From positions 1-64,000 of the forward strand of contig JAMLGI010000003.1 in assembly GCA_023958085.1 (NCBI GenBank): 64,000 nt of DNA. The letters run 5' to 3'. A program made the translations under genes and the position numbers. This document shows, piece by piece, positions 7,620 through 15,852 of this stretch. Source of the DNA: Solirubrobacterales bacterium (GTDB lineage Bacteria; Actinomycetota; Thermoleophilia; Solirubrobacterales; 70-9). The notes below the pieces were generated by a model, which was given only the letters and a program-made list of their open reading frames with translations, was not told the DNA's origin and did no database searches. The stretch's first letter is position 1; every line of letters starts with the position of its first letter.

Positions 7620-9543
7620 ACCCTCCGGCGGGTGATTCCTCGGGGGATCGGCCGACAGGCTCACTGGTCAGCGCCATTGCCCAGAAGGCGAGGACGAACG
7701 GGGCCCCGGCGAGGATCAGCAGCACCCCGGAGTCATTGCCCGCGGCCCCGAACAGGAGGGCCGCCGCCGATGCCCACAGGCCGATCGCCAGACGGGTGCC
7801 CCGCAGCCGGTTGCCGAACCGGTCGGTGACCAGGGACAGGGCGGCTACCGAAAGCAGCACCAGCCCGAGGTACGGCCGATAAGTGACTGCGGTGAAGGTG
7901 TGAGCCGATTTCTGTAGTCGCGAGAGCAGCACCTCCCCGGCATCACCAAGAGAGTCCGCCCCGAGCACGGTCCGGGAAAAGTGACTGCTCCCGCCGGTGA
8001 CCGTGTCGATCAAGGCAAAGACCCCGACCAGCAGAAACGGGGTGAGGAGAACCGCCACGATCAGTTTCCAGGAACGCCGCAGGAGCAGAAGGCAGGCGGT
8101 TGCGGCCCCGGCCGCGACGGTGACCATCGCACCGACGTCCGCGCCGAAGCGGCCCGGAACCAGGACCAGCAGGGTTGCGGCCCCGGCGATCGCGTACATC
8201 CCGGCCAGGCGCCGACGGGCGATCCCCGGCCGGGCCTCGCCCCAGGCCGCCAGACCGAGCATGAGGCAGCAGGCCAGAATCGCCTCCAGCTCGTTGCCGA
8301 CCCCGAAGAAACGCACTCCGCCGATTGGATTGGAGCCGAGAACCGAGAACGGGGTCAGATCGAGATCGAAGACCAGGTCAATGGCAACCGTGGTGATGGC
8401 GATCCCGGCGGCAGCGGCAAAAGCGGGGAGATCGCCCAGTCGGCGACGCAGGACCCAGGCCCCGGCCGAAGCAAGGACGAAGACCAGGGGGAGCTCGGCC
8501 ACGGAGCCGAGCCTGAACGGGGTGACGACCAGCAGCAGTGAGACCGCCAGCGGCAGCCCCACCGCGGTCTGGGCCGATGCGAATCTGACCCCCACGCGGC
8601 CCTTGGAAAGGCCGGCCAGCAGAAAGAAGACGGCAACGAGTGCGCTGCCGTAGGTGAGCAGGTCCTGACGCCGGTCGCGCACCTGGTAGAGACGGGCCTC
8701 GGCCTGCCGGATCGATCCGAACCGAACGCTTCCACCGCCGGCCATCGGGGTGCCTTCCATCGCATCCGGGATCGGCAGCCCGAGGCGGGTGAGGATGGTG
8801 GGGGCGAGATCCACGCTCGAAACCAGGGGCGAGAGATGGGTGGTGGGCGAGCTGAGCTCGCCGGTGAACCCGGGCCCGGCAACCGCGATGTCCAGGGTGG
8901 CGGCTCCGGCGGGCATCTCCAGCGCAATCAGGAGATCGCCCCGGGGCAGACGGTTGCGCCACGACTCCAGGGAAAAAAGCGGAGCGACAACCACCCGCAG
9001 GCTTCGCCGGCCGGATGTCGGGCGGCCGATCGAACTCCGCTCGGGGTGCTCGGGGCTTGAGAAAGCGATCCGGGCCAGCCGGTCCCGGGTCAGCCGGACC
9101 GTGACCCCGGCCCGTTCCAGGGCGTTTCTCAGCGCTCCGACCTCGATCCGGTCGGAGGCCCCCGCGGCCCGTTGCCTGGCGAAATCGAGAAAGGCGGGAA
9201 CCGGCATGTAAGCCGGATCCGGGAGCGGCTCGCCGTAGGTCAGACTCGCCACCCTGGAACCCTGGCCGATGTCGAGCATGGTCTGGGCCGGGCTCACCCG
9301 TCCCATGCCGGCACTGATCAGACCGCGGGCCCATCTCGAGGAATCGAGGGTCGACAGGTCACTCGCCGGCGGCACCAGGATCACGGACACCGAACGGGAT
9401 GCCGAACCGCTGGGACTCTCCCCCGTTCCAGCCCGGGAACTGTCCGCAAGAGTGCCGAGCAGCAGGAGCAGCGTCGCGGACAGAATCAGGCAGACCCGGA
9501 CCAGCCACGGGTACGCCCTTGCCATTTTCAGATCAGCCACCAA
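7603..9543 (-). CDS. Large membrane protein with extracytoplasmic phosphatase-superfamily-like domain
   Basis: A 646-aa protein. A signal anchor (about 14-35) precedes an extracytoplasmic region of roughly 260 residues that contains SSVDLAPTILTRLGLPIPDAMEG. That phrase is typical of the C-terminal part of alkaline-phosphatase/sulfatase-superfamily domains. About ten membrane segments follow from about residue 295. I do not see the metal-binding Asp/Ser/Thr nucleophile motif normally found near the start of such domains, so it may be a degenerate, non-catalytic member. The start is TTG at 9543, GTG at 9540 or ATG at 9525. It converges with gtrA, and its position suggests envelope work. Precise function unknown. 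Confidence 0.7.
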   Translation of the reverse strand: MVADLKMARAYPWLVRVCLILSATLLLLLGTLADSSRAGTGESPSGSASRSVSVILVPPASDLSTLDSSRWARGLISAGMGRVSPAQTMLDIGQGSRVASLTYGEPLPDPAYMPVPAFLDFARQRAAGASDRIEVGALRNALERAGVTVRLTRDRLARIAFSSPEHPERSSIGRPTSGRRSLRVVVAPLFSLESWRNRLPRGDLLIALEMPAGAATLDIAVAGPGFTGELSSPTTHLSPLVSSVDLAPTILTRLGLPIPDAMEGTPMAGGGSVRFGSIRQAEARLYQVRDRRQDLLTYGSALVAVFFLLAGLSKGRVGVRFASAQTAVGLPLAVSLLLVVTPFRLGSVAELPLVFVLASAGAWVLRRRLGDLPAFAAAAGIAITTVAIDLVFDLDLTPFSVLGSNPIGGVRFFGVGNELEAILACCLMLGLAAWGEARPGIARRRLAGMYAIAGAATLLVLVPGRFGADVGAMVTVAAGAATACLLLLRRSWKLIVAVLLTPFLLVGVFALIDTVTGGSSHFSRTVLGADSLGDAGEVLLSRLQKSAHTFTAVTYRPYLGLVLLSVAALSLVTDRFGNRLRGTRLAIGLWASAAALLFGAAGNDSGVLLILAGAPFVLAFWAMALTSEPVGRSPEESPAGGSMRSR

Positions 9544-9640
9544 ATCCCGGTTCCGGAGTTGAACCGGAACCCAATCGCCTCAAACGGTCACTTGGACCGG
9601 AAACCCGGGCCGGGAAGAGTGCGGATTGTCGCAGCCGGAC

Positions 9641-10339
9641 TCAGGCCGCGACCTGACGCGACTCCAGGTGACGGATGACCTTGCGCTTGACCCGCTGGAG
9701 TGCGTTGTCGACCGTCTTGGTGTCGCACTCGAGCAGTCCTGCCACCTCTTCGTAGGAGCGATCTTCCAGGTAGTGGCCGAGAACCGCCGACTCCATCTCG
9801 GACAGGCTGCCCTTGAGCGAGGAGACAAGGCAGGCCAGTTCCTCCGATGAGATCGCCTGATTGGCCGGATCGAAGCAGGACGGGCCCGGGAGGATCTCCT
9901 CCATGGTGGTGTCGCTGTCCCCGGATGCGGCCGGAGACTGCCCGAACGAGACGTACTGATTGAGCGGAGCGTGCTTGTTCCGGGTGGCAGACTTGACCGC
10001 GGTGATGATCTGCCTGGTGATGCAGAGCTCGGCGAAACTGCGAAAGCTCGATTCACGGTCACTGCGGTAGTCCCTGATCGCCTTGTGCAGCCCGAGCAAC
10101 CCCTCCTGGACCAGGTCCTCGGAGTCTCCTCCGACCAGAAAGTAGGATGAGGCCTTGAGTCGCACGAACTTCTGGTAGCGCCTGATCAGGTGATCCGAGG
10201 CACGCAGGTCACCCGCCTTCGCCCTGGCGACCATGACCTGATCATCAGTCTCGGGTTTAGGTTGAGGGTATGACCGGAAAAACTCCGATCGGGCGTCGAT
10301 ACCGCGCTTTGATACTGGATTTGAGGTCGGGGTGGTCAC
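9641..10339 (-). CDS. SigH-like RNA polymerase sigma factor
   Basis: A 232-aa sigma-70 family protein. Region 2 includes LIRRYQKFVRLKASSYF, GGDSEDLVQEGLLGL and SFRSFAELCITRQIITAVK. Region 4 includes LSEMESAVLGHYLEDRSYEEVA and CDTKTVDNALQRVKRK. These match the SigH (Spo0H) branch rather than ECF factors, and the gene sits after cysS-rlmB exactly as sigH does in Bacillus. Endospore formation is not implied; in actinobacteria this branch may serve growth-phase or stress control. GTG start at 10339 with AAGAGGAG 8 bases upstream. A good promoter lies about 113 bases upstream, within a repeat-bearing leader. Confidence 0.9.
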   Translation of the reverse strand: MTTPTSNPVSKRGIDARSEFFRSYPQPKPETDDQVMVARAKAGDLRASDHLIRRYQKFVRLKASSYFLVGGDSEDLVQEGLLGLHKAIRDYRSDRESSFRSFAELCITRQIITAVKSATRNKHAPLNQYVSFGQSPAASGDSDTTMEEILPGPSCFDPANQAISSEELACLVSSLKGSLSEMESAVLGHYLEDRSYEEVAGLLECDTKTVDNALQRVKRKVIRHLESRQVAA

Positions 10340-10451
10340 CGCACATTCTCCTCTTGAAGAAGGCCTGTGACGCCACTTACCTCCCCTGGACGCCCTGTTC
10401 TAACGGATGAATCTCACACTCAAGTCGAGCTTCACCCTTTATCTGTCGATT

Positions 10452-10479
10452 AGTTTACGCATTCGCAGAGTTCTGTCAA
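10452..10479 (-). promoter_or_regulatory. Sigma-70-type promoter of the SigH-like gene
   Basis: Read on the minus strand, a perfect -35 TTGACA (10474-10479) is separated by 16 bases from TAAACT (10452-10457). Transcription would begin near 10445, about 105 bases before the GTG start of the sigma gene. Confidence 0.5.
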
Positions 10480-10541
10480 CCCCTCCCTGGGAATCTGCAA
10501 TTGCCGTTGCATCCTGAGGCTGCCCTCCAAGGCCCCATCCC

Positions 10542-10614
10542 CAATCGCCAGTGCTGTCGATCGGGGACCCGTTTGGGCTCCAACCGCCAGCACTACCGAT
10601 CCGGGCCCGGGGGT
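10542..10614 (+). repeat. 73-bp direct repeat, copy 1 (two 39-bp-spaced units)
   Basis: It begins CAATCGCCAGTGCT and ends CCGGGCCCGGGGGT. It differs from copy 2 at only a few positions. Within it, two units starting CAAYCGCCAG lie 39 bases apart (10542 and 10581); the unit cores AGTGCT and AGCACT are reverse complements, so a hairpin is possible. It lies just upstream of the sigma-gene promoter. Confidence 0.85.
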
Positions 10615-10678
10615 CTGGGGGCCGGGGTCCGGCACCCGGGGGGTCCGGCGCACCGGGAACCGGGGTCAAGGCCAACTC

Positions 10679-10751
10679 CAACCGCCAGTGCTATCGATCG
10701 GAGACCCGTTTGGGCTCCAACCGCCAGCACTACCGATCCGGGCCCGGGGGT
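10679..10751 (+). repeat. 73-bp direct repeat, copy 2
   Basis: Second copy of the 73-bp element, 137 bases after the first, again with two units 39 bases apart (10679 and 10718). The end of this copy lies within 10 bases of the rlmB stop codon. Confidence 0.85.
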
Positions 10752-10758
10752 GCCCGGG

Positions 10759-11424
10759 TCAGGACCGGCGTTGACGGACCGCTTCGAAGAGCAGGACCGA
10801 GGCTGCCGCCGAGACGTTGAGTGAGTCCGTCCTTCCGGCCTGCGGGATTGCCACCAGCCCGTCGCAGGAAGCAGCCACCCGGGGCCGCAGACCCTTCTCC
10901 TCGGTGCCCATGACCAGCACCGTGGATCCGGTCAGATCGACCTGCCAGGGGGTTGAATCCGCGGTTCCGTCCGCACCCCAGACCCAGAAACCGGCGGACT
11001 TGGCGGCGGTGATCCAGTCGCTCACGTTCCGCACCCTGGCGATCGCCAGGTGCTCGACCGCCCCGGCCGCGGCCTTCGCGGCGGCAGCGGTGACGGTAGC
11101 CGCCCGACGCTCGGGGATGACCACCCCGGCCGCCCCGGCAACCTCGGCCGATCGGCAGACCGCTCCGAGGTTGCGCGGATCCTGGATCTGGTCCAGGACC
11201 ACGATCAACGCGTCGTCCCCGATCAGAAGCTCATCCCCACCCACATACGGGTAAGGGTCCACCTCGGCGACCACACCCTGATGGTCGGGTGAACCGCAGA
11301 GATCGGTCAGTTGATCCGGTGAGCTTTCGGGGGTTCGCCAGATCCGGTGCACGCGGCGCCGTCCCCGTCCGGCTTCCTCCACCGGCCGCCGCCCGTAGAT
11401 CATCTCCGTTCGGCCCTCCGCCAT
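10759..11424 (-). CDS. rlmB: TrmH-family (RlmB-type) 23S rRNA 2'-O-methyltransferase
   Basis: A 221-aa SpoU/TrmH-class methyltransferase using S-adenosylmethionine. A short N-terminal substrate-binding part (MIYGRRPVEEA near the start) precedes the trefoil-knot domain, with motif 1 LDQIQDPRNLGAVCRSAEVAG, motif 2 VMGTEEKGLRP and motif 3 IPQAGRTDSLNVSAAASVLLFE. It methylates the ribose of a guanosine in 23S rRNA. A longer open frame reaches 11640, but the ATG at 11424 follows the cysS stop by 7 bases and gives the family layout. The cysS-rlmB-sigH order is conserved in Bacillus and, for cysS-rlmB, in mycobacteria. Confidence 0.9.
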   Translation of the reverse strand: MAEGRTEMIYGRRPVEEAGRGRRRVHRIWRTPESSPDQLTDLCGSPDHQGVVAEVDPYPYVGGDELLIGDDALIVVLDQIQDPRNLGAVCRSAEVAGAAGVVIPERRAATVTAAAAKAAAGAVEHLAIARVRNVSDWITAAKSAGFWVWGADGTADSTPWQVDLTGSTVLVMGTEEKGLRPRVAASCDGLVAIPQAGRTDSLNVSAAASVLLFEAVRQRRS

Positions 11425-11431
11425 CTGCCCG

Positions 11432-12790
11432 TCACTCCCCGGTACGCGGCACGAGCGTGGCACCACCGGCCCCGTCCCTGACCTCCCAGCCGAGTCCGGC
11501 CAGCCGCTCACGGATCCGGTCGGCGAGCTCCCACTCCTTGCCGGCGCGGGCGAGTTCCCGTTCCTTGAGCAGGGCCAGCGCCTCTTCGTCCGGGCCGCCC
11601 CCCTCGTCGGCGGCGAGCGACCCCAGCCCGACCAGTTCAAGCAATCCGGCGACCGCGGTACCGGCCCCGGCGACCCGGGACTGATTGCTCTGCCGGACCA
11701 GTTCGAAAAGCTCGCTCATCGCCCGAGGCGTGTTGAAGTCGTCCGCCAGGGCATCCCGGAACCGATCCGCGGCGGAAGCTGCAGCCGGTTCCGGCTCCTC
11801 GCCGGGCGGGTTCTCACGCAGGAAGTTCCGCAGTCGCTCCACCCTGGCCGCCGCCTCCTCAAGCTGCGCCTCGCCGAAAGCGAGCGGCTGGCGGTAGTGG
11901 CCGGAGATCAGGTAGGAGACCACGACCTCCGGGCCAAACCGATCGAGAGCTTCCGAGAGCTGGAAGATGTTCCCTTCGGACTTGGACATCTTCAGCGCGT
12001 CGGTCTCGAGCATCCCGTTATGCATCCAGATCCGGGCCAGCGGCCTTCCCCGGGCCGCCTCAGACTGGGCGATCTCGTTTTCGTGATGAGGAAAGACCAG
12101 GTCGGATCCACCCCCGTGGATCGCGAAGGGCAGCTCCCCGAGTTCGTTTTCAGCCATGGCAGAACACTCGATGTGCCAGCCGGGGCGACCGGGTCCCCAG
12201 GGCGACTCCCAGCTTGTGTCCTCACCCTCCTTCCGGCCCTTCCAGAGGGCGAAATCGAGCGGATCCCGCTTGCGGGTCGAGGCGTCGTCGCCCTCCCCCT
12301 GCTCCATGTCCTCGGTCGGCCGGTGGGAGAGCTTCCCGTAGCCCGCGAAACTGCGAACCGCGAAGTACACGTCTCCGGCGGACTCGTAAGCGTGACCGGA
12401 CTCGACCAGATCGGCGATCAGGTCGATGATCGGGCCGACCGTCTCGGTGGCCAGCGGCTCCGCATCCGGCCGGCCCAGCCCGAGCCGGGAGGTATCCTCA
12501 AAGTAGAACCCGGTCATCTCGCGGGCCAGATCCGGGGAGCCCACCCCCCGCTGCCGGGCGGCGTCATAGATCTTGTCGTTGATGTCGGTGACGTTGATCG
12601 CCAGACGGGTCCGGTAGCCCTCGCTGCGAAGGAATCGTGCCAGCAGGGAGAAGACCACGAAGGGTCTCGCGTTGCCGATGTGGATGCGGCTGTAGACGGT
12701 CGGGCCACAGGCGTAGATACCGATCTCTTCGGCCGGGTCGAGCGGGCAGAGCTCGCCGCTCATCGTGTCCCTGATCCTGACCGTACGCAT
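11432..12790 (-). CDS. cysS: Cysteinyl-tRNA synthetase
   Basis: A 452-aa class I synthetase that charges tRNA-Cys. The HIGH motif is HIGN at 37-40, the zinc ligands are likely Cys28, Cys209 and a His in FPHHENE (235-236), and the KMSKS loop is at 267-271. The ATG at 12790 opens MRTVRIRDTMSGE; the frame extends upstream without family similarity, so this start is chosen. The length is within the usual 450-490. It is coupled to rlmB downstream (7-base gap). In other actinobacteria it directly follows ispF, but here about 14 kb of other genes intervenes. Confidence 0.96.
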   Translation of the reverse strand: MRTVRIRDTMSGELCPLDPAEEIGIYACGPTVYSRIHIGNARPFVVFSLLARFLRSEGYRTRLAINVTDINDKIYDAARQRGVGSPDLAREMTGFYFEDTSRLGLGRPDAEPLATETVGPIIDLIADLVESGHAYESAGDVYFAVRSFAGYGKLSHRPTEDMEQGEGDDASTRKRDPLDFALWKGRKEGEDTSWESPWGPGRPGWHIECSAMAENELGELPFAIHGGGSDLVFPHHENEIAQSEAARGRPLARIWMHNGMLETDALKMSKSEGNIFQLSEALDRFGPEVVVSYLISGHYRQPLAFGEAQLEEAAARVERLRNFLRENPPGEEPEPAAASAADRFRDALADDFNTPRAMSELFELVRQSNQSRVAGAGTAVAGLLELVGLGSLAADEGGGPDEEALALLKERELARAGKEWELADRIRERLAGLGWEVRDGAGGATLVPRTGE

Positions 12791-12809
12791 GCCCACCCCG
12801 GACAACTGC

Positions 12810-13988
12810 TCAGAAGGTGCGATACCCGCCGGACCCGGGTCCACCCCGCCGCCGCGGACCGCGAGCTTCGTCGTCGGGTGAATCCTGTCCGGGGGTCGAC
12901 CGCTCCCACTCGGGTGCCGTGCTGGAAGCGGCACGAAGAGCTTCCTGGCGGGCCCGATCGGCGGCCGACTGAACCTCGTCCTCGGCCGACTGCCGGGCCA
13001 GCTCGGCCCGGCGTTCCGCCTCACGACGGATCCGGGCGTCCTCGTCCTCAAGACGTTCCTCGGCCCGGCGGCGGGCCTTGTCCTCGGCCTCGTTGCCGAA
13101 ACGCTCGATCAGCGCCTCGACCCGTTCCGCCGCCTCGCGCCGGATCCGCTCGGTTCCCTCCATCACCCGCTGGTCGATCTCGGCCTCGATCTCGGCGATC
13201 CGCTGACGGGCGAGCTGCTCGAACTCGTTCGCGTGGGCCTCGGCCTGGGCGGCCCGGTCCTGGGCCTTCTTCACCCGTTCCTCGTAGGCCTCGATCCGGC
13301 CCTGGGCTTCCCGCTCGGCCGCGTGGCGGGCCTCCCGGGCCAACCGTTCCGCGGTTTCCTCGAGGTGTCGGGTCCGGGCGGCGAGCCGCTCCTCACCCTC
13401 GGCTGCGACCTTGGCCATCGCCTCCTCGCGGCCGTCACGCTCCTCGTTCAGGGTGCCCTGTATCCGTTTCAGTTCCGCCTCGACCCGGGCCTGTGCCTCG
13501 CGCTGATCGGAGTCGCGCTTGGCCAGCGACTCGGCCTCGGTTTCGGCCTTCACCCGGGCCTCGCGGGCTTCCTCGATCTTCTCTCGCGCTTCGGCGCTCA
13601 GCTTCCGCAGGGTGTCGCGGGCCTTGGACTTGATCTCCTCCCGGGCCTCGGCCACCTCGCGGGCGGCCTGTGCCCTGGCGGCCTCGATCCGCTTGTCGGC
13701 AGTTTCGGCGAACCGGGTCGCCTCGGTGGCCTTCTGCTCGGATCGTTTCGCCTGTTCAACCGTCTCGCGGGCGGTCTCGAGTGCCTTGAGCTCCGCTTCG
13801 CGGGCAGCGATCTCGGCTTCTCTGGCCCGGGTTTCGCTGGCCGTCAGTTCCTTCGCCAGCGACTCGATCCGGGAGTTCAGCCGCTTCGAGGCTTCCCCCA
13901 CCGCACCGAGCTCGGACGGCAGCCCGTTCTCCTTTGCGTCTGTTCCAGACGCCTTCTCCTCCGACGAAGCCGGGGTCGAATCGCTCAT
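12810..13988 (-). CDS. Long Glu/Arg/Ala-rich coiled-coil protein
   Basis: A 392-aa cytoplasmic protein consisting almost entirely of charged heptad-like sequence (residues about 40-345), rich in Ala, Glu and Arg, with a Gly/Arg/Pro-rich tail ending GGPGSGGYRTF. There is no catalytic motif or membrane segment. It resembles scaffold or cytoskeletal coiled-coil proteins in composition, but low complexity makes homology unsafe. The ATG at 13988 (MSDSTPASSEEK) is preferred over the longer frame to 14063, which overlaps the upstream ligase gene. It lies 16 bases after the acyl-CoA ligase and 19 before cysS, so it is probably co-transcribed. Confidence 0.7.
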   Translation of the reverse strand: MSDSTPASSEEKASGTDAKENGLPSELGAVGEASKRLNSRIESLAKELTASETRAREAEIAAREAELKALETARETVEQAKRSEQKATEATRFAETADKRIEAARAQAAREVAEAREEIKSKARDTLRKLSAEAREKIEEAREARVKAETEAESLAKRDSDQREAQARVEAELKRIQGTLNEERDGREEAMAKVAAEGEERLAARTRHLEETAERLAREARHAAEREAQGRIEAYEERVKKAQDRAAQAEAHANEFEQLARQRIAEIEAEIDQRVMEGTERIRREAAERVEALIERFGNEAEDKARRRAEERLEDEDARIRREAERRAELARQSAEDEVQSAADRARQEALRAASSTAPEWERSTPGQDSPDDEARGPRRRGGPGSGGYRTF

Positions 13989-14004
13989 CGTCCGCCCAAA
14001 CTTA

Positions 14005-15636
14005 CTACGCCAGCTCCCGTTTGACGATCTTGCCGGTGGCATTGCGCGGCAGCTCCGCAACAAAAACCACGTCCCGGGGCGTCTTGTAGGAGGCCAGATT
14101 GGCCTTGACGAAGGACCGGATCCCCGGTTCGTCGATACCGCCCTGGCGTCGCAGCACGACGAATGCCCGCAGCGCCTGACCGAAGCGTTCGTCCTCGACC
14201 CCGATCACCGCCACCTCCTCGACCTCGATGTGCCCGGCGATCAGATCCTCGACCTCGGCGGGGAAGATGTTCTCCCCACCGGAGACGATCATCTCGTCGT
14301 CGCGACCGTCGATCACGAGCCGACCGCTCTGGTCGAAATGCCCGATGTCGCCGCTGGAGACGAAACCGTCCAGCCGCTCCTTGTCCTTGCCGCCGGTGTA
14401 GCCCTCGAACACCATCTCGTTGCTGATGAAGATCCGGCCGGTCTCTCCCCGGGCGACCTCACGACCGTCGTCGCCCACGAGGCGAATCGTGGTTCCACGC
14501 GGAATCCAGCCCGCGGTGGCCGGGTCATCCCGCAGGTCCTCGGGACCGGCGATCGAGGCGAAGGCGACCTCGGTCGAACCGTAGAGGCTGTAGAGGTTGT
14601 CCCCGTAGCGATCCATCCAGCGGGTCGCGAGGCCGCCGGGCAGGGCCGAGCCGGAGAGCGTGGTGATCCGGAGCTGCCCGGCGCGGAAGTCCCGGCTGTC
14701 CTCCTCGTCCAGCTCGAGGATCCGCTGCAGCATCACCGGTACGGCGACCAGCACCTCGGCCCGGTGGCGATCGACCAGTTCCATCGTCCTGGCCGGGTCG
14801 AATCGCCGGTCCATCACCAGTCTCGCGCCGAGTGAGAGACCGATCACCGAGTTGATGAAGCCCCATGAATGGAACATCGGTGCAGCCATCACCATGGTCT
14901 GCCCGGACCGATGCGGCACCCGGTCCAGCAGAGCGAGGAACATGCCGAGCCCCTCGGGGCTCGATCGCTGGGCGCCCTTGGGGGTGCCGGTGGTGCCCGA
15001 GGTGAGAATCACGTAGCGGGAAGCGCGATCGGGCAGCGGCAGATCGGAATCGTCCTCGCCGGCGATCAACTGGTCGAGTCCGGCGACGAACCGGTCCGGA
15101 ATCCTTCCGGTGTCCCGGCGTTCCGCGAAACCGCAGACCCTGGTCACCGTTTCCGGGATCCCGGAGAGCAGCCCGGAGAACTCCTCGTCGGCGACCAGCA
15201 GCTTCGGGTCCTCCCGCTCGACCACCTCGGCCAGCTGCGGCCCGGAAAACATCGTGTTGAGGAAGATCACGGTGGCACCGAGCTTGGATGCGGCGAGATT
15301 GGACTCGATGAACCCCCGATGGTTACGACACATCAGGGCGATACGTTCGCCGGGCTCCACCCCGCGGGCGGCGAACGCCCGGGCCAGTGCGTTGGTTCGC
15401 CGGTCAACTTCGGCGAAGGTGAGCGACCCGATCTCGTCAACGATGTACTCGCTGTCGGGCCGCTTGATCCGGGCGATCCGGATCGCCGAGGCGGGAGTTG
15501 CCCCCCCTCGCCTCAGGGTGGCGAGGACCCGGGCGGCCCGGTCGGGCCGGAGCCCGCCGATCATCCCCGTGTCCCGCATCACCCTCAGCTCGAAGGCGGA
15601 ATCGGCGACTTTGCGGGAGATGGACTGGGCGTTCAT
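14005..15636 (-). CDS. Acyl-CoA synthetase (fatty-acid--CoA ligase family)
   Basis: A 543-aa AMP-forming ligase of the ANL superfamily, activating a carboxylate (probably a fatty acid) to acyl-AMP and then acyl-CoA. The P-loop LTSGTTGTPK is at 211-220; later come YGSTEV (A5), GDIGHFD (A7), DGRDDEMIVSGGENIFPAEVE (A8) and the catalytic Lys in NATGKIVKREL near the C-terminus. The ATG at 15636 gives the normal family length; the open frame continues upstream only as an antisense shadow of the secreted gene. Its intergenic region with the divergent gene A1 is 216 bp. Substrate length is not determinable. Confidence 0.92.
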   Translation of the reverse strand: MNAQSISRKVADSAFELRVMRDTGMIGGLRPDRAARVLATLRRGGATPASAIRIARIKRPDSEYIVDEIGSLTFAEVDRRTNALARAFAARGVEPGERIALMCRNHRGFIESNLAASKLGATVIFLNTMFSGPQLAEVVEREDPKLLVADEEFSGLLSGIPETVTRVCGFAERRDTGRIPDRFVAGLDQLIAGEDDSDLPLPDRASRYVILTSGTTGTPKGAQRSSPEGLGMFLALLDRVPHRSGQTMVMAAPMFHSWGFINSVIGLSLGARLVMDRRFDPARTMELVDRHRAEVLVAVPVMLQRILELDEEDSRDFRAGQLRITTLSGSALPGGLATRWMDRYGDNLYSLYGSTEVAFASIAGPEDLRDDPATAGWIPRGTTIRLVGDDGREVARGETGRIFISNEMVFEGYTGGKDKERLDGFVSSGDIGHFDQSGRLVIDGRDDEMIVSGGENIFPAEVEDLIAGHIEVEEVAVIGVEDERFGQALRAFVVLRRQGGIDEPGIRSFVKANLASYKTPRDVVFVAELPRNATGKIVKRELA

Positions 15637-15748
15637 GGAGAAACCATATGTGACACGAATCCGTGCCGTGGCCCCGATCCCCAGATGTGGGACCCGCAGC
15701 CCGCCAACCGGCAGGGGCTCGGCCCCATCACCACGTTCGTGGTGGTAC

Positions 15749-15760
15749 CGCAACTTTCTT
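15749..15760 (+). promoter_or_regulatory. Conserved upstream element CGCAACTTTCTT (A1)
   Basis: A CGCAACTTT(T)CT element about 95 bases before the A1 start codon. The same word occurs at nearly the same distance before A2 (19469) and A3 (23267). It may be a promoter -35-like box, an operator or a leader element. A perfect 7-bp stem hairpin (15807-15824) follows it in the leader of A1 only. Confidence 0.35.
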
Positions 15761-15852
15761 TCCAGATCCGGTTTGCTAGTTTGCCGCATCACAAACAGTG
15801 CGGTACGGGGAGGAGCCCCTCCCCGGAACACGAAACTACGGGGGAAAGTTCG

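Larger units (their letters stand above)
10340..10758. other. 419-bp intergenic region upstream of the SigH-like gene
   Basis: No credible gene. It holds, from left to right, the ribosome site and leader of the sigma gene, a sigma-70-type promoter (10452-10479), and a pair of 73-bp direct repeats (10542-10614 and 10679-10751), each made of two 39-bp units. The rest is G/C-rich spacer up to the rlmB stop codon. Short open frames here are repeat-derived and lack any recognisable protein signal. Confidence 0.7.

Noticed and set aside
10542-10751. CRISPR array
   Set aside because: Only four units in two pairs, unequal spacing, partly conserved spacers and no cas genes; it is a duplicated intergenic element.
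14869-15852. Possible N-terminal extension of A1 by about 330 residues
   Set aside because: The extension lies antisense to the acyl-CoA ligase and the signal peptide starts only at the ATG at 15853, which has its own ribosome site.
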